Origin: DASQYE01 sp036389315
Lineage (GTDB): Bacteria > Acidobacteriota > Blastocatellia > Pyrinomonadales > Pyrinomonadaceae
Reading direction: 5' to 3'
Assembly: GCA_036389315.1 (NCBI GenBank)
Contig: DASVQF010000042.1
Coordinates: 62,001-126,000 of the forward strand
DNA length: 64,000 bases
Below are positions 36,295-45,096 of the stretch, one piece after another. The notes under the pieces are model-generated. The model was not told where the DNA came from and searched no databases. It saw only the letters and a list, made by a program, of their open reading frames with translations. Every line of letters starts with the position of its first letter. The first letter of the stretch is position 1. Both the position numbers and the translations under genes were made by a program.

Positions 36295-37782
36295 ATGAGA
36301 AGGTATGTTTCTCTCGCTCTGCTCGGGTTAGTGCTCCTGTTCGGCGGCGCGACGAGTTCCAGAGCCGAGGTCAAGCGAGTGCAGATGCACATCGCGGGCT
36401 ACCTGTGCGGTAATTGAATCTACAATATTCAGAAGGCCGTGAGCCGTCTCGACTATGCACCGAAATTGAAAGAGATTCAGTTGACCGACATCAAGAAAGG
36501 GCTCGGCGTGTTTATGCCGAAGCCGGACAAGCAGGTCTCTTTCGCGGCCCTCAAGGCCACATTGAAGAAGGCAGGGTACACGCTCGCCTCTGCCGACATC
36601 ACGATTACGGGAAAGCTTGTCGGTGAGGATAACAAGTGGTGGATTGTGGCCTATCCTACGGGTCAGCGATTTGCTCTGGAGGGAGCAATGGTTGATCGAG
36701 TATTAGCCGAAGCCATCCCGGATACTGAGGTTGAGATCACCGGCGATTGGAAGACCGTTGGCGATGGAGCTTCGTCGCGCGAGGTTGTTGCTCCACAATC
36801 AATGAAGAAGGCTGAAAGCACGCCGCAGGCTAATGCGCTCAATATGGCTGTCGAAACACCAGGCGTTGAAGCACCCGTAAGGTTCGAGCACGCGAGCTTC
36901 GCTCCCATCCTCTCAACATTGCCTTCTGTCGGGCCTATCGAAGGTGTGACAAAGCCTTTGGCTCCGATTCGCACTACATCGCCGGGCCTTACGGTCTATC
37001 AGGGAGGCGCGGTCACACCCCGCCTCTACCTGATCAAGCAACATCTGGGCAATCTGGACGTTAGCCGGCAGCTCCTCGACGTGAGCGTCTCCTACACTCC
37101 GTCACCGCGCCTCCAACTGGAGGTTGAAGTGCCTGTTTCACGCACTGCTTTCGATGACGGCCTAACTTCCGGATCAGGCGTGGGCCTCGGCAACATTACC
37201 CTGTGGAGCAAGTACCGGTTCTATAGGACTGTTAAGACCTATGGAGATCGCCAGGCGGCAGCGAGGTTTGGCCTTGAGCTACCGACGGGCAAAAAGAGAG
37301 CGCCGAGCGAACACGCAGTCGATGCTCCGACCTTCGTCCGCCAGCAACTCACGCCGATTAGCGGCGGGCTGTCTCCACACTTAGACGTGGCGTTCTCGCA
37401 GGCCGGGGGACGCTTTATCTTCGGCGGCAACGTCGAAGCCATCCTACGCTCCGAGCGGGATGGCTTCCGCATGGGCCATGAGCTTCGCGTCAACACCGAC
37501 CTGGAGTACGTGCTCCTGCCGCGCGATTACCAGGCTCCGGGCAAAGAGTTGTTCGTCATCCTGGAGACGAATTTCGTGCAACGTGGGCGTGGCCGCGTTG
37601 ATGGCGCTGTGGTTGAAGGGAGCAAGGCAACTGAATTTTACCTGTCCCCGGGCCTCCAGTACGCAGCCGATCCCAGGTTCGTCATCGAGGGCAGCGTGCA
37701 AGTCCCCGTCGTGCGAAACACCGGGCCGCTGGTGCTGCGAACGGACATCAATGTCCTGCTCGGTGTGAAGTACCTGTTTTGA
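36295..37782 (+). CDS. Candidate selenoprotein: periplasmic HMA domain (CxxU) fused to outer-membrane beta-barrel
   Basis: AGGAGA sits 7 nt before ATG 36295. A signal peptide (RRYVSLALLGLVLLFGG, cleavage after SRA) leads into an HMA-like domain VKRVQMHIAGYLCGN, then TGA at 36415-36417, then IYNIQKAVSRLDYAPKLKEI in the same frame to 37782. The TGA stands exactly where the second Cys of a CxxC metal/redox site is expected (C38-G-N-U41). A hairpin with a GU-containing loop lies 13 nt downstream (36431-36449), as in bacterial SECIS elements. With read-through the product has 495 aa: HMA domain (~25-130), linker, and a C-terminal beta-barrel (~220-495) ending in Phe as outer-membrane proteins do. 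Alternatively TGA is a mutated Cys codon and the gene is broken, or translation restarts at GTG 36439. Neighbours (SOD, TlpA, HMA) fit a thiol/metal role. Confidence 0.6.
36431..36449 (+). promoter_or_regulatory. SECIS-like hairpin downstream of the in-frame UGA
   Basis: AGAAGGC (36431-36437) pairs with GCCGTCT (36443-36449) in six of seven positions (one A-G mismatch) around the loop CGTGA, which contains GU. The apical loop lies about 21-25 nt after the TGA, inside the spacing reported for bacterial SECIS elements. A hairpin this small can occur by chance, so alone it is weak evidence. Confidence 0.45.
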
Positions 37783-37789
37783 GGTGGGA

Positions 37790-38266
37790 ATGGTTAGAGC
37801 CGTAGTTTTAGCAACTCTACTTATCATTCTGCCGACCGTAGCGGCTGCCCAGAGCAGTGAAGCGCCTGCTCTGGCGCTCAAAGACTTGCGGGGCCGTACT
37901 GTACGAATCGGCAATTACAGGGGTAAAGTCGTGCTCCTCAACTTCTGGGCGACGTGGTGCCCGCCCTGTCGCGCGGAAATGCCCGATCTGGTCAGATGGC
38001 AGCGCCAGTACCGGGCCCAGGGCTTACAGGTCATAGGCATCACCTACCCGCCGACGGAACTGAGGGCCGTGCGCCAGTTCATCCGCAGCATTGGGGTCAA
38101 CTACCTCGTCCTGCTCGGCGCGGAAGAGACCAAAGCCCTCTTTGATCCGGGAGAGACGCTGCCCTTTACGGTGGTGATAGATCGTGAAGGAAAGATTCGA
38201 GACAAGATCGAAGGCATAGTTTTGCCGGAAGAGTTCGAGCAGAAAGTAAAACCTCTGCTCCGGTAA
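37790..38266 (+). CDS. TlpA/ResA-like periplasmic thioredoxin
   Basis: The ATG at 37790 follows GAGG by 5 nt and lies 8 bp after the previous stop. The 158-aa protein has a signal peptide (VVLATLLIILPTVAAA) and a thioredoxin fold with VLLNFWATWCPPCRAEMPDL (CPPC active site) and the cis-Pro in LPFTVVIDREG. It should reduce periplasmic disulfides. If the upstream HMA-barrel protein carries a Cys-Sec pair, this is a natural reductant for it. Confidence 0.85.
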   Translation: MVRAVVLATLLIILPTVAAAQSSEAPALALKDLRGRTVRIGNYRGKVVLLNFWATWCPPCRAEMPDLVRWQRQYRAQGLQVIGITYPPTELRAVRQFIRSIGVNYLVLLGAEETKALFDPGETLPFTVVIDREGKIRDKIEGIVLPEEFEQKVKPLLR

Positions 38267-38340
38267 GCCAAAGTCAAAGAATATGCATCTGAACGTCTTT
38301 GGCCCGAACGACCAACCATCAATAAATCAGGAGAAACAGA

Positions 38341-38628
38341 ATGCAGAGAAAACAAGTCATTGCCCTTATCGTGTTCACACTCGTGCTGTCGCTCTCAGCC
38401 ACCAGTGTGTCGGCAGCCACCAAGACCGCCAGGATCAAAGTTGAAGGGATGCACTGTAAGATGTGCTCCGCATCAGTTGCTAAGGCATTAAAGGCGACGG
38501 CGGGGGTCGAGAAAGCCGAGGTCAGCTTCGAGACCGGCGAAGCTGTTATCCAGTACGACGATCAGAAAGTAACCGAGGCCAAGCTCCGCGAGGTCATCAA
38601 CAGCACCGGCTTCAAGGCTGCTGAGTAG
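38341..38628 (+). CDS. Exported HMA metal-binding protein
   Basis: The 95-aa protein has a signal peptide (VIALIVFTLVLSLSATSVSA) and one HMA domain with GMHCKMCSASVAKALKA. It is very similar to the protein at 31327 (both have AVI-YDDQKVT-AKL-E-IN-TGF), so the two are paralogues. It probably ferries Cu or a similar metal in the periplasm for the P1B ATPase encoded downstream. Confidence 0.85.
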   Translation: MQRKQVIALIVFTLVLSLSATSVSAATKTARIKVEGMHCKMCSASVAKALKATAGVEKAEVSFETGEAVIQYDDQKVTEAKLREVINSTGFKAAE

Positions 38629-38958
38629 AAGATGGGGATCAAATTTTTACGCTCCCATATCTTGAGCGGGAGGGAAGCGTGCTCCTTTGACAGGACTAAT
38701 CCCTCCCTCTTCGGCGACCTTCGTGGCAGTGGAATCTTCCCGGGAAATATTCTCCGAGGCGCGCGGGTCTCTCACAGCCTTCCCAGGACACATCTCGCAT
38801 CTTGGATGGCTGCCCAACTTTAGGGGCAAAGCCGGGCGTAACCGAGAAGAGCATCAAGATAGTGGCGAGGTCTTTCGCCTGAACAGCTACACGGTCAAGA
38901 TCACCGTCAACTTCCTTGACCGCAACTACCTTTGCACCCTTCTTGAGCTAGTCGATAA

Positions 38959-39231
38959 AAAGGACTGCTGAGAGCCGTAGACATTCAAAAGCTCGGACTG
39001 CCTGCTGGCTTCCACCACCCGCAGTTCCGCATCGGCGCGTACACCTTCGGCGCAGCACGCGACATCCGGAATACGAATCGCATATTGCTGGCTATTGCTG
39101 GTGACGCTCCGTTTTACTCGAAGCCGAAGCAGCTCGACGCGATCTACGGGAGCAATCCGACCTCGAACAAGTTTTTCCTTCGCCTGCGGCCCGCCCGCGC
39201 AAGGGCGAACCTAAGGCGGGCATGGCGATGA
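38959..39231 (+). pseudogene. C-terminal fragment of an unrecognised protein
   Basis: An open frame without a start (stop at 38956-38958) carries protein-like sequence: LGLPAGFHHPQFRIGAYTFG, RILLAIAGDAPFYSKPKQL and a tail NKFFLRLRPAR ending in TGA. It looks like the end of a beta-rich exported protein. The region before it (38629-38958) has no gene I can support. Confidence 0.4.
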
Positions 39232-39326
39232 AAAAGGGCTTGACTCTGTACTTGTATACAGGGTTTATGATGGGAATTGTTCGACAAACTAAGAGGGCAG
39301 TGGGCTACAGAAAAGGGAACTGAGCG

Positions 39327-41765
39327 ATGGGAACCCCAGAAACTACGAAGACAGAAGTTATCGATCCGGTCTGCGGCATGAAGGTAGACCCAGGCGCAGC
39401 CGCAGGCTCTTACGAGCACGAGGGCCAGACCTACTTCTTCTGTAGCAAGTCTTGCCTGAACAGGTTCAAGCAGGAGCCTGAGACTTTCGTCGGAGGCGGG
39501 GCCGCGCCGGAACAGGAGAGGCACGACGAACGGGTAGCGGAAAGCAACGTCTACACCTGCCCGATGCACCCGGAAGTCCGCCAGGAAGGCCCCGGCTCCT
39601 GCCCGAAGTGCGGCATGGCCCTGGAGCCTTTGCGGGTCGAAGCTCCGACAGAGCAGGTGGAATACACCTGCCCGATGCATCCTGAGATCGTGCGTGACAG
39701 GCCCGGCAACTGCCCAATCTGCGGGATGGCGCTGGAGCCTCGCACCGTCACCGCAGTCGAGGACAATGCCGAACTCAAAAGTATGACGCGCCGCTTCTGG
39801 GCGAGCGTCGTGCTCACGCTCCCGTTGCTTGTCGTCGCGATGGGCGACATGGTCGGGCTGCAACTTCACCGTTTCGCCTCTCCACGCACGCTAAGCTGGC
39901 TGGAACTCATGCTCGCCACGCCGGTCGTCCTGTGGGGGGGCTGGCCCTTCTTCGTGCGCGGCTGGCAATCCATCATCAACCGCAGCCTCAATATGTTCAC
40001 ACTGATCGCGCTCGGCGTCGGCGTCGCTTACGCCTACAGCCTGATCGCAACGCTCGCGCCTGACATCTTTCCCGCCACGTTCCGCGATGCGCACGGCAAG
40101 GTTCCCGTCTATTTTGAACCGGCGGCAGTCATCGTGGCGCTCGTGCTCCTGGGCCAGGTGCTTGAGTTGAAAGCCCGCAGCCAGACGGGTGCAGCTATCC
40201 GCGCGCTCCTCGGACTCGCGCCCAAGACGGCGCGGCGCATCGGCGAAGACGGCACTGAAAGGGACGTGCCGCTCGACGAGGTGCATCCCGGCGACCTCTT
40301 GCGCGTGCGTCCCGGCGAGAAAGTCCCCGTTGACGGCGAAGTCGTCGAAGGGGCCAGCTCCGTGGACGAGTCTATGGTGACGGGCGAGCCGATCCCTGTG
40401 GAGAAGCGCGCGGGCGACCGCGTCGTTGGTGCGACCGTTAATGCAACAGGAACTTTCGTGATGAGGGCTGAGCGCGTCGGGGCTGACACCTTGCTCTCCC
40501 GGATCGTGCAGATGGTAGCCGAAGCTCAACGCAGCCGCGCGCCCATCCAGAAGCTCGCCGACCAGGTCGCAGCATATTTCGTCCCGGCGGTGTTGGCTGT
40601 AGCTGTCATCACCTTCATCGTCTGGTCTCTCACGGGGCCGGAGCCGCGTATGGCTTACGCGCTTATTAACGCGGTGGCGGTATTGATTATCGCCTGTCCC
40701 TGCGCGCTGGGCTTGGCGACGCCGATGTCGATCATGGTTGCGATGGGGAAGGGAGCCCAGTTCGGCGTGTTGTTCAAGAACGCCGAGGCCATAGAGTTGC
40801 TGCGGAAGGTGGACACGTTGGTCGTGGACAAGACGGGCACGCTCACCGAAGGCAAGCCTAAGTTAGTGACGGTGGTCACTGCGGAAGGGTGGGATGAGCG
40901 CACCCTGCTGCGGTTGGCCGCGAGCATTGAGCGCGGGAGCGAGCACCCGCTTGCAGCAGCCATTGTGGCGGGGGCCGAAGAGCTTGGTGTCGAACTCGTC
41001 GCTGTAGAGTCATTCGAGTCAGTCACGGGCAAAGGCGTCACGGGCAGGGTGGAAGGCCACACAGTCAGCCTGGGCAACCTCCGGCTGCTCGAAGATCGAG
41101 GCGTTGCCCCTGGCGACCCCGCCGCCAGGGCCGAGACTCTGCGCCAGGATGGGCAAACCGTGATGTTCCTCGCCGTGGATGACCGTGTCGCGGGATTGCT
41201 CGGCGTCTCCGACCCCATAAAGCGGACGACTGCTGAAGCGATTCGTCAGCTACACGAGGAAGGCATTCGTATCGTCATGCTCACGGGCGACAACCGCACA
41301 ACGGCTGACGCAGTCGCCAGGAAGCTTAATATTGACGAGGTGGTGGCCGAGGTGCTGCCAGACCAGAAGGTGGAAGTCGTCAAGCGATTCCAGCAGGAAG
41401 GCCGCACGGTGGCGATGGCCGGAGACGGCATCAACGACGCCCCGGCGCTGGCTCAGGCTCACGTCGGCATAGCGATGGGGACGGGCACGGACGTGGCGAT
41501 AGAGAGCGCCGACGTGACGCTGGTGAAGGGGGACTTGCGCGGCATCGTTCGCGCCCGCAAACTGAGCCGGGCGACGATGAGCAACATCAAACAGAACCTC
41601 TTCTTCGCGTTCGTCTACAACACGCTGGGCGTGCCCATTGCTGCCGGTGTCCTCTACCCGTTCTTCGGCATCCTTCTGAGCCCGATGATCGCCGCGGCGG
41701 CCATGAGCTTCAGCTCGGTTTCCGTCATAGGCAATGCGCTCCGGCTGCGGTGGGTGCGCCTGTAA
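39327..41765 (+). CDS. P1B-type heavy-metal-transporting ATPase (copper/silver-like)
   Basis: The 812-aa protein has an N-terminal YHS domain (~12-50: DPVCGMKVDP, CSKSC) and two heavy-metal-binding repeats (YTCPMHPEV...CPKCGM and YTCPMHPEI...CPICGM, ~75-135). Eight membrane helices follow, with the transport motif CPCALGLATP, actuator TGEPIPV, phosphorylation site DKTGTLTEG, and MLTGDN and GDGINDAPALAQA. It pumps Cu(I), Ag(I) or a related metal out of the cytoplasm. The metal-site and N-domains are complete. The two exported HMA proteins nearby are likely partners. Confidence 0.9.
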   Translation: MGTPETTKTEVIDPVCGMKVDPGAAAGSYEHEGQTYFFCSKSCLNRFKQEPETFVGGGAAPEQERHDERVAESNVYTCPMHPEVRQEGPGSCPKCGMALEPLRVEAPTEQVEYTCPMHPEIVRDRPGNCPICGMALEPRTVTAVEDNAELKSMTRRFWASVVLTLPLLVVAMGDMVGLQLHRFASPRTLSWLELMLATPVVLWGGWPFFVRGWQSIINRSLNMFTLIALGVGVAYAYSLIATLAPDIFPATFRDAHGKVPVYFEPAAVIVALVLLGQVLELKARSQTGAAIRALLGLAPKTARRIGEDGTERDVPLDEVHPGDLLRVRPGEKVPVDGEVVEGASSVDESMVTGEPIPVEKRAGDRVVGATVNATGTFVMRAERVGADTLLSRIVQMVAEAQRSRAPIQKLADQVAAYFVPAVLAVAVITFIVWSLTGPEPRMAYALINAVAVLIIACPCALGLATPMSIMVAMGKGAQFGVLFKNAEAIELLRKVDTLVVDKTGTLTEGKPKLVTVVTAEGWDERTLLRLAASIERGSEHPLAAAIVAGAEELGVELVAVESFESVTGKGVTGRVEGHTVSLGNLRLLEDRGVAPGDPAARAETLRQDGQTVMFLAVDDRVAGLLGVSDPIKRTTAEAIRQLHEEGIRIVMLTGDNRTTADAVARKLNIDEVVAEVLPDQKVEVVKRFQQEGRTVAMAGDGINDAPALAQAHVGIAMGTGTDVAIESADVTLVKGDLRGIVRARKLSRATMSNIKQNLFFAFVYNTLGVPIAAGVLYPFFGILLSPMIAAAAMSFSSVSVIGNALRLRWVRL

Positions 41766-41869
41766 GGCTCCGGTGCAAGGAATCGGCGTGCAAACAGGTC
41801 TCGTAATGCAATACCAATCCATAGAATGCCTGCCGCAGCGCTGATCCACACGGCTGTTTTCTCAGTCAT
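41766..41869 (-). pseudogene. N-terminal remnant of a small membrane protein
   Basis: The ATG at 41869 opens a frame TEKTAVWISAAAGILWIGIA then LRDLFARRFLAPEP that looks like a signal/membrane helix. After ~35 codons it runs into the antisense of the ATPase gene, so the original gene was probably cut off there. Confidence 0.35.
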
Positions 41870-41969
41870 AAGATCACCACCATCAAATGAGACTGGTTGA
41901 TGGTTTACTCTTTCCCACAGTCAAAGCTCGATGAGTGACTTTATTGTCAGAGCCCACTTTGACCATCAA

Positions 41970-41995
41970 GTCAGACTTTGGGTGCAAAGCCTGAC
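41970..41995. terminator. Hairpin between convergent genes
   Basis: GTCAG-A-CTTTG and CAAAG-C-CTGAC pair around GGTG with one mismatch. It lies between the ATPase gene and the oppositely directed small genes, but lacks a strong T-run. A bidirectional terminator is likely. Confidence 0.45.
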
Positions 41996-42019
41996 TAAAT
42001 GTTCTTGCCTCAAAAGTAA

Positions 42020-42235
42020 TTAGCTTGCAGGCAGATTTGGAGCATCCACTTTTTCCAGATCAGCTAGACTACGATCATCAACTGCACCGCCCTCGAACCT
42101 GAGATGGAGTCGCGCATATGATCCAAATTGATTGGAATGCCAGGTGATATTGCCGACTATGGCGAGCTCACCAGCATGGTTGCCGTAACGCACACGAACC
42201 GTGTCGCCCACGCTGATCTGATTCTGATTACTCAC
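42020..42235 (-). CDS. Small KOW-like protein, unknown
   Basis: The 71-aa protein starts with GTG overlapping the preceding gene's stop (GTGA). It carries a KOW-like strand pair VGDTVRVRYGNHAGELAIVG and resembles in style the protein encoded at 46180. It may bind RNA or a ribosomal partner, but this is only resemblance. Confidence 0.5.
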   Translation of the reverse strand: MSNQNQISVGDTVRVRYGNHAGELAIVGNITWHSNQFGSYARLHLRFEGGAVDDRSLADLEKVDAPNLPAS

Positions 42236-42468
42236 TTCTTCTCGCCTCTCTTGCTTACCTGCTGGCGTGGTTTGTCTGCCGTGTCGTTAGCAACCTCTGC
42301 GGCGCGCTCGTTAATGTATTGCCCGACGTGTCTAGCTATCCCACTTAATCCCTTATCATTGCTCTGATCTTCCATCTGGGCCATAGCCGCGTGTACATCG
42401 CGCAGTACAACCAATCGAATTTCTTTAATCAGTCTTTCTTTCTCACCTTTATTGATCGTGCTACTCAT
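42232..42468 (-). CDS. Small acidic helical protein, unknown
   Basis: The ATG at 42468 has AGGAAAGG upstream; longer frames run into the GroEL remnant. The 78 aa are helical (EKERLIKEIRLVVLRDVHAA, INERAAEVANDTADKPR). It is translationally coupled to the KOW-like gene. No family is recognised. Confidence 0.45.
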   Translation of the reverse strand: MSSTINKGEKERLIKEIRLVVLRDVHAAMAQMEDQSNDKGLSGIARHVGQYINERAAEVANDTADKPRQQVSKRGEKK

Positions 42469-42575
42469 TTCTTGTTGCCTTTCCTGGCACTCATTCTGAG
42501 ATTTAAGCCCATGCTGGTCAGCACCGGCGCGATTGAATTTGAAGGTCTCGAACTCTCTGGCAGCCCGAAACCCCT

Positions 42576-42984
42576 TCAGACTTCGCCATCTTCTTGAGTT
42601 CCGCCGTCGCGCGTTCGACCGCTTTATCAATACCGCGCTTCAAGGCATGGGGGTCGCACCCGCTGCTACTGTCTTCACGCCCTCGCGGAAGATAGCCTGC
42701 GCCAGCACCGTGGCGATCGTCGTGCCGTCGCCAGCCACGTCAGAGGTCTTGGAGGCGACCTCTCTGACCATCTGTGCGCCCATGTTCTCCATTGAGTCCT
42801 TCAGTTCAATCTCTTTCGCCACAGTCACGTCGTCTTTCGCGGTCGTCGGGCTGCCATGTTTCTTATCTAGCACGACATTTCTGCCTTTCGGGCCGAGCGT
42901 GATTTTCATCGCCTCGGCAAGAATGTTAACGCCGCGTAAAATTGCTGCGCGTGACGCTTCGCCATGAACTATTTGCTTCGCCAT
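42576..42984 (-). pseudogene. groL: GroEL N-terminal remnant with frameshift
   Basis: From ATG 42984 the frame reads as GroEL: AILRGVNILAEAMKITLGPK, GRNVVLDKKHGSPT, DDVTVAKEIELKD, SDVAGDGTTIATVLAQAI (ATP-site GDGTT). After GATPM one base is missing; the next ~22 codons (LKRGIDKAVERATAELKKMA) continue in another frame, and then similarity stops. Only ~135 of ~545 residues remain. Confidence 0.85.
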
Positions 42985-43225
42985 AATCTTGATCTCTTCT
43001 CCGCATCAAAATTGCTTGTGATGTCCCCGTAGGGACTCAGCTATTAAGTCTTTAGACCGTACAGGGAAGGTAAGCGCCTTTGCTTCATGGTCATTGGGCT
43101 ATGGGCGTCAGGTGATCTGGTAGATTCCAGAGAAGCTGAAAAGGGAGTGAGCCGGGCTCGGTTCTGAACGACTGTACACTAGACAGGAGTATATATCAAC
43201 TGTAGAATATAGTTTGCATACATGA

Positions 43226-43240
43226 CATATATCGTATATG
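43226..43240. promoter_or_regulatory. Operator candidate 1: CATATA-TCG-TATATG
   Basis: This palindrome, within TGACATATATCGTATATGG, lies 34 bp before the HTH gene start. The same arms with a 5-bp centre recur at 43919-43935 inside the next promoter. A shared regulator, most simply the HTH protein encoded here, may bind both. Confidence 0.5.
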
Positions 43241-43273
43241 GTAATACTGAATTTTAGATGAAGGATGTGTATT

Positions 43274-43522
43274 GTGATTGAGCTGCGAATTGATGAGTTG
43301 CTGGGGTCGCGCGAGCGGTCTTACTACTGGCTGGCGAACGAAACAGGGATCAGTCATACAACGCTATGGCGCTTGAAGAAGGGCAAGGCGCTGGGGATTA
43401 ACTTCAGTACTTTGGAGAGCATCTGCCGGACGCTTAACTGTCAACCGGGCGACCTGCTGAGGCTGGCGAGTGCTAAGAAGGCTGGCAAGAGACAAGGTAT
43501 CAAAAGCAGGCGTGCCTCATAA
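43274..43522 (+). CDS. XRE/Cro-type helix-turn-helix regulator
   Basis: I prefer GTG 43274 (82 aa; AAGGA 8 nt upstream) over ATG 43265. The protein has a five-helix HTH: LLGSRERSYYWLANETGISH, TTLWRLKKGKA, then LESICRTLNCQPGDLL, as in YozG-like regulators, and a basic tail. It begins the + strand small-gene cluster and is flanked by two copies of a palindromic operator. Confidence 0.8.
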   Translation: MIELRIDELLGSRERSYYWLANETGISHTTLWRLKKGKALGINFSTLESICRTLNCQPGDLLRLASAKKAGKRQGIKSRRAS

Positions 43523-43568
43523 TTCAGAAAGCTTTGACCTACTTGACGATACTCTAAATCTGAAAACA

Positions 43569-43859
43569 ATGGACGAGCAATTGCTTCAGCTAAGACGCGA
43601 GAGCTACAAGGCCGCTGCCGATTACCACAGAGCCATGGAGCACTGGCAGACTGTCTCGCGAGCTCAGGAAAAGGGCGCGGCGTTGAGAGCCACCCTACAA
43701 CAGTGTCGAGATATTGCGGCAACCTATCGCAATGCCTTAGAAGCAGTGAGCGCCCATCTGCGCACTCTTGAACCCGTAAAACTTGTGACTGAAGAAATAG
43801 GACGGGTACTAAAGCTTCAAGACCTCCTAGACCACGAGACAAACCTGATCTTCCAGTGA
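43569..43859 (+). CDS. Helical/coiled-coil small protein, unknown
   Basis: The 96 aa from ATG 43569 form one long amphipathic helix pair (MDEQLLQLRRESYKAAADYH ... LVTEEIGRVLKLQDLLDH). A GTG at 43512 overlapping the HTH gene is an alternative start, and neither has a strong ribosome site. Coupling to the HTH gene is possible. No family is recognised. Confidence 0.45.
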   Translation: MDEQLLQLRRESYKAAADYHRAMEHWQTVSRAQEKGAALRATLQQCRDIAATYRNALEAVSAHLRTLEPVKLVTEEIGRVLKLQDLLDHETNLIFQ

Positions 43860-43914
43860 TGAGCTTTTCATAAGCCCAATCTTTACACTGACCCATGACG
43901 CGGGATTACTTCGC

Positions 43915-43944
43915 TTGACATATATCCCGTATATGAAATATACT
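43915..43944 (+). promoter_or_regulatory. Promoter with embedded operator ahead of the STAS gene
   Basis: TTGACA (43915-43920), 18-bp spacer, TATACT (43939-43944): close to consensus. The spacer contains CATATA-TCCCG-TATATG (43919-43935), the second copy of the operator found at 43226. It should drive the STAS gene and perhaps those behind it. Confidence 0.7.
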
Positions 43945-44084
43945 AAGTAAGAATCGAGTCCAGCTCACTCCCTTCTCAGACCGTCTGGAATCATCCAGAC
44001 CACCTGAAACCCACAGCTAAACTTCCCGAGGTGTGAAAACGCCTCTCGATATTCCTCTGTAAGGAAAGCTACGGAGAAACTAGA

Positions 44085-44474
44085 ATGAACAACCTTCATA
44101 TCAAAGAGCGTCAAGTCGAAAACGTAGTCGTTCTGGACATGGACGGCAATATGAGAATCGGCGAAGGCGGCGTCGTGTTCCACGAGACGATCCGCCGCCT
44201 GTTGGAAGAAGGCCAGAGACGGATTCTTTTGAATCTCGCGGGAGTTGACAACGTTGATTCGAGCGGATTGGGAGAGCTGATCGCAAGCCACAATGTGCTG
44301 AAGAAGAACGACGGGCAGGTAAAGCTGCTTCATCTGACAAAGAGAGTCCGTGATTTGATGGTGATTACGAAGCTTCTGACCGTCTTCGATGTTTACGAAA
44401 GCGAGTCAGAAGCCCTCGATAGCTTCGAGAATCCTGCATTAAAGCTTGCAGAGCTTCAGCCTGCCCTTGTGTGA
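44085..44474 (+). CDS. STAS-domain anti-anti-sigma-like protein
   Basis: The 129-aa SpoIIAA-like protein has VVVLDMDGNMRIGEGGVVFH, LLNLAGVDNVDSSGLGELIA (the phosphorylatable Ser in DSSG) and KLLHLTKRVRDLMVITKLLT. Such proteins sequester anti-sigma kinases when dephosphorylated. No kinase is encoded nearby; the SpoIIE-type phosphatase at 29876 could be its phosphatase. The C-terminal ~25 residues extend past the domain. Confidence 0.85.
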   Translation: MNNLHIKERQVENVVVLDMDGNMRIGEGGVVFHETIRRLLEEGQRRILLNLAGVDNVDSSGLGELIASHNVLKKNDGQVKLLHLTKRVRDLMVITKLLTVFDVYESESEALDSFENPALKLAELQPALV

Positions 44475-44484
44475 GACACCCATT

Positions 44485-44730
44485 ATGAAACGCATCCTTG
44501 AAATCGGTATTTACAAGCCAGGCGATCTTACGTCCGAGGTAACTAACCTTGATGACGTTAATGGACATGTCAGCGGGGACAGGGCCGTATTCACCGGCCA
44601 CGCGACGGTCAAAAGCCGGTTCAAAGGTCAAGACTTTAGCGGTCTGTACCAACTCACCAGAGTTTACGTGAAGCAGCAGGAGCGTTGGCAGGTTGTCGCA
44701 TCGCGAACGGCGCGTCTGGGAAACGAATGA
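44485..44730 (+). CDS. Small SnoaL/DUF4440-like fragment or protein
   Basis: The 81 aa from ATG 44485 end in GDRAVFTGHATVKSRFKGQD then LYQLTRVYVKQQERWQVVAS, the C-terminal half of NTF2-like DUF4440 domains. The N-terminal helices are absent, so this may be a remnant, although start and stop are intact. It lies 10 bp after the STAS gene. Confidence 0.5.
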   Translation: MKRILEIGIYKPGDLTSEVTNLDDVNGHVSGDRAVFTGHATVKSRFKGQDFSGLYQLTRVYVKQQERWQVVASRTARLGNE

Positions 44731-44779
44731 ATCAGACGCCGATGGGCGCATCGAGGGGAAACTCGAAAGGAGAAAGTTG

Positions 44780-45016
44780 ATGTCGAAATTTGATAAAGAT
44801 GATCTGGGGCTGCCGGAGAGCCCGATCTTTTCCAACTATTCAAATCGCCTGTGGCAGTCGCACACGCGACACGGATCAGTCCAATCGCCCAGCAGATCGC
44901 ACTTAAATACCGATGGGCCCAGACCGTTGCGAGACGAACTGTCGCCTGCCAAAGATGGGCCGGGATACATGTCTCTGGCAAATCGCAGGGAGAAGGCTAC
45001 TAAGAACCGTGCATAG
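44780..45016 (+). CDS. Small polar protein, unknown
   Basis: The ATG at 44780 has AAAGGAG at good spacing. The 78 aa are polar and probably unstructured (KFDKDDLGLPESPIFSNYSN ...). No family. It belongs to the same-strand run of small genes. Confidence 0.5.
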   Translation: MSKFDKDDLGLPESPIFSNYSNRLWQSHTRHGSVQSPSRSHLNTDGPRPLRDELSPAKDGPGYMSLANRREKATKNRA

Positions 45017-45096
45017 GCTGAATGCCTGCGCAATTAGTAGTCGCACAATTGGTTTCGCGCTTGACCTGATCTTGAAACAAATGGTGGAGGTAAGAC

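Noticed and set aside
38629..38958. Small + strand frames after the HMA gene (63 and 94 aa)
   Set aside because: No ribosome sites, no family, and the text changes character mid-frame. Probably chance reading of decayed DNA.
41970..41995. tRNA- or riboswitch-like structure after the ATPase gene
   Set aside because: Only a simple two-part hairpin is present; no conserved aptamer or tRNA elements. Kept as a terminator.
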